Shown here one piece after another: positions 60,201 to 64,000 of a DNA stretch of 64,000 nt (the first letter of the stretch is position 1; each line of letters starts with the position of its first letter). Where the stretch lies: NCBI GenBank assembly GCA_903813345.2, contig CAIIXF020000008.1:17714822-17778821 (forward strand). The letters are read 5' to 3'. A program made the position numbers and the translations under genes. A model generated the notes under the pieces. That model saw only the letters and a program-made list of their open reading frames with translations, ran no database searches and had not been told where the DNA came from. This DNA is from Owenia fusiformis (taxonomy: Eukaryota; Annelida; Polychaeta; Sabellida; Oweniidae).

Positions 60201-62122
60201 ATATCCGACCCATGGTTTTCATAAGAGAAACGACAATATTTTTACCTCAAAACTGCCAAGTGTCCACCATTTCGTGATTCCGTCATGTCTAATATCATTT
60301 TTATATGACGTCACACCAATAAGACGAAATACATGATAACAGTATCCATAAACAAAATTCCTGAATTCTGATCGCAAAAGGTCAATTAGTAGACATCCCA
60401 AGTGGAAATTTAGTGCTGCCTTGTATAAACCAGTGTTGAACTATCTGATGCCCATCTTTTAGATGCTAGACTGGCCTAGTAAGCAGTAAAACAAGTTCTA
60501 AAAACTTTTCAAACAATTTCATTACCTCGAGAAATTTTTCAAGCTTCAATATAGACTAATAAGTTTCATATCATTATTTTTTGTCTCCGATTTTGGTGCA
60601 AATAACCTCATAATGGTAGGTTTTTACATTTGGACATTAAGTGGGATTTTTCTTTTAAAATGTACCAAAGCCAAAAATTGTTTTCATATTGCCTTCTGAG
60701 ACACATTATTTCATTATGAACTTATATATAATGAGGTTGTTTGTGTTATGTTATAAGGCTGCATATATGGGCTTATTGAGAATGGCAATTATTGAAACTT
60801 ATTTGTCTCAAAAGTTTCATCCTTTTAAAATTGATATGACCAACAAAAGCTGATGAAAAATAATTAATAGATACATCATCTGTATATTTGTTTCAATATG
60901 TTATCTTACATTGTAATATCTTGTATCAAATTTCCGTTCCTATATATTGACCTTCCTCCTCCTTTCCTTTCAGTTGCTTAATGTAATATCTCACATTACA
61001 TATGGACCATTCCCTTCCCATATGGACCTTTCCTTTCAGTAGCTTAATGTAATATCTCACATTACATATGGACCATTCCCTTCCCATATGGACCTTTCCT
61101 TTCAGTAGCTTAATATAATATCTCACATCACATATGGACCATTCCCTTCCCATATGGACCTTTCCTTTCAGTAGCTTAATGTAATATCTCACATTATATA
61201 TGGACCATTCCCTTCCCATATGGACCTTTCCTTTCAGTAGCTTAATATAATATCTCACATCACATATGGACCATTCCCTTCCCATATGGACCTTTCCTTT
61301 CAGTAGCTTAATGTAATATCTCACATTATATATGGACCATTCCCTTCCCATATGGACCTTTCCTTTCAATAGCTTAATGTAATATCTCACATAACATATG
61401 ACCCATTCCCTTCCCATATGGACCTTTCCTTTCAGTAGCTTGATGTAATATCTCACATAACATATGACCCATTCCCTTCCCATATGGACCTTTCCTTTCA
61501 GTAGCTTGATGTAATATCTCACATAACATATGACCCATTCCCTTCCCATATGGACCTTTCCTTTCAGTAGCTTAATGTAATATCTCACATAACATATGAC
61601 CCATTCCCTTCCCATATGGACCTTTCCTTTCAGTAGCTTGATGTAATATCTCACATTATATATGGACCATTCCCTTCCCATATGGACCTTTCTTTTCAGT
61701 AGCTTAATGTAATATCTCACATTACATACGGCCCATTCCCTTCCCATATGGACCTTTCCTTTCAGTAGCTTAATGTAATATCTCACATGACCCATTCCCT
61801 TCCCATATGAACCTTTCCTTTCAGTAGCTTAATGTGTTGTTTTACATTGTAGGTTTTCCACTGTGTCCACTTTGAATGTCCGGCTGATGAAGAAGCACTA
61901 AATCGCTATTTACTAGAAACCAGGGAGCGTAAGAACTCCAATGTCAGTGACTGTAGCTCCACAAATTCATTACCCCAAGGGGTAGGACTTCAACAATTTG
62001 CTGGGGAGCATGTACCCTATGCAGGAGGTGGGGTAGACCCCCATGGTGCAGGAGAAGCTCTCCAGGGAGAGGGACACATGGAGAATAATAATCCAGTAGC
62101 AATGGCTGAAGATCTTGTGTAA
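33057..62122 (+). CDS. BTBD9: BTBD9, BTB-BACK-discoidin CUL3 adaptor
   Basis: The twelve coding exons are 33057-33241, 34258-34393, 34517-34747, 35773-35900, 36293-36429, 37135-37354, 37814-37933, 38586-38695, 38933-39122, 39791-39898, 47223-47301 and 61853-62122. All have GT-AG borders and compatible phases, giving 637 residues (the human protein is about 612). The order is BTB domain (about residues 25-130, including AHRVILASRSDYFRALL), BACK (about 140-245), and discoidin/F5-8C-like domain 1 (about 275-405, FSRHPID, WDRDMRSYSYYLEVS). Domain 2 follows (about 425-560, VIEGVSRSRNA, NGDTKNYDWDSGYTCHQLGSGA), then a divergent polar tail. The family acts as a CUL3 substrate adaptor and is linked in animals to neuronal function, sleep and iron handling. 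Introns 10 and 11 are expanded by transposons, and intron 11 contains a separate gene. Confidence 0.95.
33511..34063. mobile_element. 553-bp TIR element with GTACA target duplication
   Basis: Ends CACCCTATGCCTAGTGAGCG and the complement ending GCATAGGGTG pair over about 70 bp. GTACA flanks both sides (33506-33510, 34064-34068). It lies in BTBD9 intron 1 and is non-coding. Confidence 0.9.
34258..34393 (+). CDS. BTBD9: BTBD9 exon 2
   Basis: It runs from TATACAG to a GTACAT donor. It encodes ALLFGGLRESQPG through LLKYIYTGRVNLADMK, the C-terminal half of the BTB domain. Confidence 0.93.
34517..34747 (+). CDS. BTBD9: BTBD9 exon 3
   Basis: 77 codons, EENLLDVLGLSHQYGF to GEAFLSLSG, covering the BTB-BACK junction. 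The donor is GTAAGA. Confidence 0.93.
34788..35174. mobile_element. MITE with GGTTAATTTGGCGC ends
   Basis: GGTTAATTTGGCGC (34795) and GCGCCAAATTAACC (to 35162) pair, and TTTGGCA motifs follow on both sides. TA borders are present at 34788 and 35173. It lies in BTBD9 intron 3. Confidence 0.65.
35378..35582. mobile_element. 205-bp MITE with CAGTGATCTCCC ends
   Basis: CAGTGATCTCCCCAG at the left and CTGGGAGATCACTG at the right are inverted. GTGGGTGC phrases repeat inside. No clean target duplication is seen. It lies in BTBD9 intron 3. Confidence 0.7.
35773..35900 (+). CDS. BTBD9: BTBD9 exon 4
   Basis: The acceptor is TTTTTTTGCAG. It encodes PALYDIISRDSFCAAEIDIF to MSVVR, in the BACK domain. 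The donor is GTACGG. Confidence 0.92.
36293..36429 (+). CDS. BTBD9: BTBD9 exon 5
   Basis: LPLMTIPQLLNTVRP to LKYRGFL. It ends in phase 1 with donor GTAAGT. Confidence 0.92.
36751..36800 (+). repeat. Dispersed repeat end (GCATGTTAATGCC family)
   Basis: GTAACAAATGGCAAGTGGTG followed by ACATTTTGCATGTTAATGCC, in BTBD9 intron 5. This is one of the clearest copies of the family end. Confidence 0.65.
37135..37354 (+). CDS. BTBD9: BTBD9 exon 6
   Basis: PEENVATLRHGATVLRGEMK to LLWDRDMR, the first part of discoidin-like domain 1. It ends inside the Arg codon (AG|G) with donor GTTGGT. Confidence 0.93.
37520..37837 (+). repeat. BTBD9: 53-bp tandem array duplicating the exon 7 splice acceptor
   Basis: There are six copies of a 53-bp unit with no gaps. 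Each holds GATTTAGTTGATGTAATG, a TATTTCTAG or TATTTGTAG acceptor, and the first 24 nt of exon 7 (reading SYSYYLEV). Only the sixth copy continues into the rest of the exon at 37838. Splicing to any of the first five acceptors would read LEVI and then TAG. Confidence 0.95.
37814..37933 (+). CDS. BTBD9: BTBD9 exon 7
   Basis: It starts at the acceptor of the sixth 53-bp repeat and encodes SYSYYLEVSMDEKDWIRVV to FPDIVA. It ends AA|GTGAGT. This is the only acceptor that keeps the frame. Confidence 0.92.
38231..38553. mobile_element. Pogo-like MITE with internal duplication
   Basis: TACAGTAAAAATGG at the left and CAGGTCTTACTGTA at the right, TA-bordered, in BTBD9 intron 7. An internal phrase, GTTGTTAAATTTTGAGT followed by AGCAATGCTACA, occurs twice (about 38290 and 38427). 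Confidence 0.6.
38586..38695 (+). CDS. BTBD9: BTBD9 exon 8
   Basis: KYVRVVGTHNTVNRVFHCVA to LKHGLI, the end of discoidin-like domain 1. The donor is GTAAGT. Confidence 0.93.
38933..39122 (+). CDS. BTBD9: BTBD9 exon 9
   Basis: PTENVATVAASATVIEGVSR to AQPYLLSNMR, the first part of discoidin-like domain 2. It is the best conserved exon. The donor is GTAAGG. Confidence 0.94.
39791..39898 (+). CDS. BTBD9: BTBD9 exon 10
   Basis: LLLWDCDERSYSYNIEVSTD to NRSNKAC. The donor, GTATGT, lies after AA of a Lys codon. It is followed by the transposon-filled intron 10. Confidence 0.93.
40860..41600 (-). pseudogene. Decayed transposon-encoded protein gene
   Basis: Minus-strand fragments separated by stops and shifts are recognisable in order. 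They are ELFQILTANVSNIIIHERKR, then GRQFRYLAAHEMANSIGPQK with LPLFHSLT, then a shifted AWDR segment, then TADALMQHCKGALYQGVHIW followed by GQ. This pattern (HEMA-SIGP-KSL-LP-FH, then H-KGA-YQG-HIWGQ) is one I know from large repetitive protein families in invertebrate genomes. I cannot name its superfamily. It lies inside the 6.5-kb TIR element and is probably its own gene. Confidence 0.6.
42606..42873. repeat. Internal tandem unit B, copy 1
   Basis: About 265 bp, including AAGAATAAGCAAATTGGGTC and CTATAGGTGGGGCTGC, repeat at 45950-46212. The copy is cut at its right end by the retrotransposon. Confidence 0.85.
42874..45512 (+). pseudogene. Retrotransposon endonuclease-reverse transcriptase, frameshifted
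   Basis: The first open part (to 44128) has the C-terminal half of the endonuclease-phosphatase domain (MGDFNIDLL, SDHFPI). It then has a linker and the start of the reverse transcriptase (SSPGPDGILPSLIKS). A frameshift near 44106-44128 moves the frame. The second part (to 45512) has NYRPISVLSVFSKLLEK, LDFSKAFDTINH, GVPQGSVLGPLLFILYINDL and the catalytic FADDTNL. It closes with the C-terminal WN-LP-DIK region. The missing 5' end and the shift make it inactive. Confidence 0.9.
42874..45797 (+). mobile_element. 5'-truncated non-LTR retrotransposon
   Basis: About 2.9 kb. The order is partial endonuclease, reverse transcriptase, C-terminal region, a short 3' UTR, then a tail of ATTGA-like repeats (45765-45790). 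It sits inside an array of internal repeat units. Comparison with the uninterrupted copy at 46201-46225 fixes the insertion site near 42873/45798. The 5' end is lost within the endonuclease domain, as expected for incomplete target-primed reverse transcription. A CR1/L2/Jockey-type clade is plausible but not determined. Confidence 0.88.
45798..46370. repeat. Internal tandem units A-B-A of the TIR element
   Basis: Unit A (TTTTGACGT-AATTTTGGTAT to GAAATAAA-GCAG) occurs at about 45798-45955 and 46216-46370. Unit B lies between them. With the copy at 42606 this shows a ~430-bp tandem unit that existed before the retrotransposon inserted. Confidence 0.85.
46740..47075. repeat. Dispersed repeat (GCATGTTAATGCC family)
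   Basis: The left part has GTAACAAATTGTCACATTTT. The right part ends GTCATGACATTTTGCATGTT followed by AATGC, after GTAATAAATGGCAG. It lies just upstream of BTBD9 exon 11. Confidence 0.55.
47223..47301 (+). CDS. BTBD9: BTBD9 exon 11
   Basis: GWQVINFEERPVTFVKIVGT and HNTANE, the end of discoidin-like domain 2. The donor is GTAAGT. It precedes the 14.6-kb intron 11. Confidence 0.93.
47340..48180. repeat. 70-bp minisatellite with 140-bp higher-order period, 12 copies
   Basis: Units contain TCTTCTGCATGTTAATGCC, TGTTTTCTGATTTCTATTGA and TGTGCCCTTCCATTTAG. From the second copy on, type A (TTAATGCCAAAA) and type B (TCAATGGTTAAAGAAACC) alternate, so the duplicating unit was largely a 140-bp dimer. 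Each unit ends with a pyrimidine tract and TAG. It lies immediately downstream of BTBD9 exon 11. Confidence 0.93.
48181..49011. other. Intron 11 sequence, no gene seen
   Basis: AT-rich. It contains CCGGATGTAGACCGGAAGTG and GCCGCCATCTTG near 48860-48910, motifs resembling ETS and YY1 sites. A phrase like the first recurs inside the element at 50037-50582. Confidence 0.4.
49012..49766. mobile_element. Inverted-repeat element rich in ACGACAGT motifs
   Basis: Ends GCCTGAACGACAGT and ACTGTCGTTCGGGC. Several further CGACAGT / TGTCG motifs lie in each arm, with an AT-rich centre. The layout resembles the motif-array elements at 10449 and 13834. Target duplication unclear. Confidence 0.6.
49905..49939. 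repeat. Pentanucleotide microsatellite (GTATC)n
   Basis: About seven perfect GTATC units. Confidence 0.95.
50037..50582. mobile_element. 546-bp TIR element with 8-bp target duplication
   Basis: Ends TTATCCCGTTCCCGGACTAT and the complement. The arms pair almost to the centre (CCGATTGTCTGGGT-TATCGGC and its complement). GTAAATAC flanks both sides (50029-50036 and 50583-50590). An 8-bp duplication suits hAT or P superfamilies. It is non-coding. Confidence 0.9.
50591..53659. other. Intron 11 sequence, mostly unrecognised
   Basis: AT-rich, no exon seen. It holds an inverted-repeat element at 52269-52522 (TTATCCCATAGTTGAACTC and its complement). Confidence 0.4.
52269..52522. mobile_element. MITE-like palindromic element
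   Basis: TTATCCCATAGTTGAACTC at the left pairs with GAGGTGAACTATGGGATAA at the right. An inner palindrome, GTGATATCTGTGG and TAGATATCAC, sits around 52350-52392. Confidence 0.6.
53660..53700. mobile_element. Solo mariner-like TIR
   Basis: CGAGGGTTGTCCCATAAGTC after a TA resembles a mariner terminal repeat. I found no matching right end nearby. Confidence 0.4.
53901..54955. mobile_element. 1.06-kb TIR element with TA target duplication, nested in a MITE
   Basis: Ends AGGGGCGGGGTCAAAATATC and the complement pair over about 50 bp, through TTCATATGGAGACGAAAGTA. TA flanks both sides (53899-53900 and 54956-54957). The left flank (GTGTTCACTAGAG, GTGTTCACTA) and the right flank (ACTCAGGTTTTATTTTAC) together recreate the end of a pogo-like MITE. 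The centre has a structured hairpin cluster at 54636-54704. Confidence 0.8.
54958..55793. other. Upstream region of the phospholipase gene
   Basis: AT-rich, no recognised exon. An in-frame TAG at 55773-55775 sits just before the coding frame. The same AG could be a splice acceptor for a non-coding exon. Confidence 0.4.
55794..57326 (+). CDS. Patatin-like phospholipase with two EF-hands, predicted N-myristoylated
   Basis: Intact, single-exon, 510 residues. The ATG at 55794 is preferred because it has an optimal context (AACATGG) and no earlier ATG exists after the in-frame TAG. The start MGGSNSKES is a textbook N-myristoylation signal. Patatin motifs are the oxyanion loop GGGTKG (61-66), the nucleophile GASSG with Ser92, and the DGG with Asp235. 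Two canonical EF-hand loops, DVDGSNTIDIHE (351-362) and DINGDGEVTFDE (394-405), lie before the last patatin segment (DVARTIGINT, about 457-466). The EF-hands are thus inserted inside the lipase fold. Ca2+-controlled hydrolysis of membrane phospholipids is inferred. The gene sits in BTBD9 intron 11 on the same strand. No canonical AATAAA was noticed close downstream. Confidence 0.92.
   Translation: MGGSNSKESYNIDADQEHTVSKKCIERSFSSDVNEIECEYAEMMTELKARNYDNENLVLEGGGTKGLAYCGTITLLEELDIIKNLKRFAGASSGAMLATLLAVGFSAAELEVIVRRDARSSEFFQDAKFGILSLPWNMIKHQGWHPYNKIESQFELYIEEKQGKRKLTFLELYQKTGKELCIIATNLTTSSVEYFHPKTTPNVSIALAVRISIGIPGFVQPKVVEKNGLNHCYIDGGVLCNYPIHCFDGWYLSMDPKDSFFRKLENMTSTNKEHTFGGNNDKTLGLLLYSGDESEFMMQAFEERSAPIVRPNTKLARKNGKIIDEHKVREQKRIKIFEAAKNFWMVLRSNDVDGSNTIDIHELQQAIEHSDFKEHHAKALFGDTPLSTIFKEMDINGDGEVTFDEFITFMEKKSVHFMCYMQNMSVQDDTNTIGGFLSAFQGMLDINLKKLYMKSTDVARTIGINTDYVKTTDMVYGLDVKDQDFLVACGKASALQFFQMKSMSNINVQH
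57569..58171. repeat. Dispersed repeat, longest copy (GCATGTTAATGCC family)
   Basis: It starts TTATGTCACCACCAAAAAGT and ends GGTGGTGACATTTTGTCATG with TTAATGCC. Between the ends, three irregular ~110-bp repeats carry TTTCAACTTG-TTCAAAT and CAAGGTCAAAAA phrases (about 57800-58070). Confidence 0.6.
58172..60949. other. Intron 11 sequence, no gene seen; hairpin at 60075-60111
   Basis: AT-rich. A phrase, GGTTTTTACATTTGGACAT, occurs twice in direct orientation (59775, 60620). A nearly perfect 37-nt palindrome, AAGCGCCCCCC to GGGGGGCGCTT, lies at 60075-60111. The 115-codon frame at 58615-58962 shows no domain. Confidence 0.45.
60950..61830. repeat. BTBD9: 66-bp minisatellite with repeated CTTTCCTTTCAG, 14 copies
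   Basis: Fourteen copies of CCTTTCCTTTCAG (one CTTTTCAG variant), spaced 66 bp except for the last (59 bp). Each is followed by TAGCTTAATGTAATATCTCA. The final unit diverges into the true exon 12 acceptor (TTTTACATTGTAG, 61852). The minus strand is stop-free through most units, which yields an artefactual 289-residue frame. Confidence 0.95.
61853..62122 (+). CDS. BTBD9: BTBD9 exon 12, terminal
   Basis: It starts VFHCVHFECP, completing discoidin-like domain 2. It continues with a polar, Gly/Glu-rich tail of about 80 residues that I would not expect to be conserved. TAA at 62120-62122. Confidence 0.92.
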   Translation, partial: VFHCVHFECPADEEALNRYLLETRERKNSNVSDCSSTNSLPQGVGLQQFAGEHVPYAGGGVDPHGAGEALQGEGHMENNNPVAMAEDLV

Positions 62123-64000
62123 ACTGTGAATTAAATACCTTCATAATATCACCACTGCCTCGTGTAATGGCCATGTGACATTGAGTCATGAGTCGTGAAT
62201 TGTTTTATATATGTATCATGGTGTAACTGATGATATGGGCTTTTGAATTGCTCATATAAATGAACCATCTGAAAAACCTTGGAGACATTGCCTCATTAAG
62301 TACAAAATCTGTTGCAATTTGTGAAAAGATTATAAGCACATGATTTAATGAATCGTGGATGATTTAATCAACTCGTGTCTTGTGTCCTAGACTTTGAAAT
62401 CATCCTGCTGCACTCATTCAAAGTCTGGAAATGATACATTTGTTGTTAAGACATCCTGCAATTCATTGAGTCCTGGGCTTAAATCCTTCAAAATACTGAG
62501 GTTCAATTATTTGGCTGTACATCGAATTGTTTATTTGTGATGTCATGTATTATATATGTTTATTCTAAAAATCAAACTTATCAGAAAACGATGGTTTTAT
62601 TGATACATAACCCAATAGACTAGATGCGAGTAGAAATAATCTTAATTTACGCCATTCAAAATTCAATCAAAGTGATACCATATTCGAAATATACATGTAA
62701 AATTACATCTAGAAATGTGGTTTTAAAAAGTGTTTATCAATGTTGAAATTTTTTTGAAAATGTGACTTCTTGGTCGGGGAGATTCCCCATAGACACCATG
62801 TTATAAAATCATAAAAAGTGAAATATCTTTTCTTGTATTGGACAGATGATATTTTCTTTTACTGGACATATTTTAACTTGCATAACTATTAGATACATAA
62901 GGGTGATATGCAAATTGAACTACTAAAACTAATAAATATTCAAGTTTTGGAGAAGTTTCTATATACCTGCCATGTTATCTGACCCGAATGAGCCACCTGG
63001 TGGTGAAACTGGTAACTACCTACTTGCATCTGGGTTATTCAAAATATTCTTACTGGTTGATTGTTTCTGTTAACAGTTCCTACACATCTACTTTGATAAA
63101 AAGCTACCAGAAGTGTAATATAATCAAATAATTTAAATGATACCAGTGACGTAATATTTTATTTACTCTTATCATGGAGTGATTCTTTAGGTTCACTGGA
63201 TATATTGTACACACTGTGTAGATACTGCACATGTAACTGATGTATCATTTTTTATTTGTATTTTATAAGTGTACTGAACAACCAAACCAAGTTAATGTAC
63301 ATATTGAAATTACAATGTAATTGAGTTTGGAGTATCCCAGGTATCTATACTTGGTCCTGTTTTATTTGTATTAAAAATTTCAGAAAATCAATGTTTATTA
63401 ACACAATGAAGTACAAAGGAGGTATTTTCTGTCCTCCTGTGCAATATATTTCATACCTACCTTGGGCAACATGACAATTGTTAACATGTCTCATGCAGTT
63501 TTCTAGACAAGTAATTCCAAGCTTAAGTATTTACAGAAACGAACTGTATTGTATCTTAATTACCGCCATATTTGGCGAGCAATACCTCACTGGTATATTC
63601 TGTATTTTACATATTTTACTCTCAAAGACAGAGCCAGAAACCCCTCCTTTGAAGAGGCCTGTCTTCTCTTATGTGCACCAGTGTACATAGAAGTACAGGT
63701 ACACACCGCAGCCTTTTACAAGAATTGTGGATCTCTTAGTTAAACATCCAGAATTACATAACGCACATCAAACAATACGTCTGATCTGGGAATCAAAACC
63801 CGGGTTCAGCAAGCAACAATATGTTTACTGCAAGTAAGAGCCCAAATATGATATAAGATCAATCCGACCCTATCTCAATAATTTTTTCAAAAGGTTGGAG
63901 TTATTTTCTCTACTTTAAAATATCAAAATTTTTGCTTTAGACCATATTTAAATGACTTCTCAAATTAGAAAGATGTTGAAATGCAATAAAAAGAGGAAAA
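62123..64000. other. BTBD9 3' UTR and downstream sequence
   Basis: No further gene seen. An AATAAA at 62931-62936 is a candidate polyadenylation signal about 810 nt after the stop. One dispersed repeat copy lies at 62619-62850. Confidence 0.4.
62619..62850 (-). repeat. Dispersed repeat, copy 2 of 2 (inverted)
   Basis: Reverse complement of the repeat at 31698-31941, with shared CTAGATGCGAGTAGAAATAA and GGGGAGATTCCCC segments. Confidence 0.75.

Noticed and set aside
60926-61795. 289-residue minus-strand open frame of 22-residue repeats
   Set aside because: It is a by-product of the 66-bp minisatellite, whose unit is a multiple of three. It lies in a BTBD9 intron with no start, splice or domain support.

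Overview
This window is eukaryotic and looks like a bilaterian, probably marine invertebrate, genome. It is AT-rich, has GT-AG introns of 0.1-15 kb, carries two conserved animal genes split over many exons, and is crowded with short DNA transposons, one non-LTR retrotransposon and several minisatellites. I cannot name the phylum from sequence alone.

Layout. Positions 1-21.7 kb hold little recognisable coding sequence. There is a 42-bp minisatellite (506-1135), a 20-bp minisatellite (6972-7341), and a convincing first coding exon of a small secreted Cys-containing peptide on the minus strand (5061-5208). There is also a tRNA-like locus (17790-17860) and several terminal-inverted-repeat (TIR) elements, two of them filled with GC-rich short motifs. 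Positions 21718-31294 (minus) are WDR20, a WD-repeat cofactor of the USP12/USP46 deubiquitinases, in three coding exons. Positions 33057-62122 (plus) are BTBD9, a BTB-BACK-discoidin CUL3 adaptor, in twelve coding exons whose phases join cleanly into 637 residues. The two genes lie head to head, about 1.8 kb apart between start codons.

BTBD9 has two very transposon-loaded introns. Intron 10 is almost filled by a 6.5-kb TIR element that contains a decayed transposon protein gene and a 5'-truncated, frameshifted non-LTR retrotransposon. Intron 11 (14.6 kb) carries two minisatellites, several TIR elements and an intact, intronless, same-strand gene. That gene (55794-57326) encodes a predicted N-myristoylated patatin-like phospholipase with two EF-hands inserted inside the patatin fold.

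The most unusual signal is splicing-related. BTBD9 exon 7 is preceded by five extra tandem copies of its own 3' splice site plus the first 24 nt of the exon, each leading to an in-frame stop. Exon 12 is preceded by fourteen copies of a 66-bp unit that each carry a pyrimidine tract followed by CAG. Exon 11 is followed by a 70/140-bp array with similar pyrimidine-AG ends. Many transposon calls rest on target-site duplications or TIRs read directly from the sequence. Superfamily names are inference.
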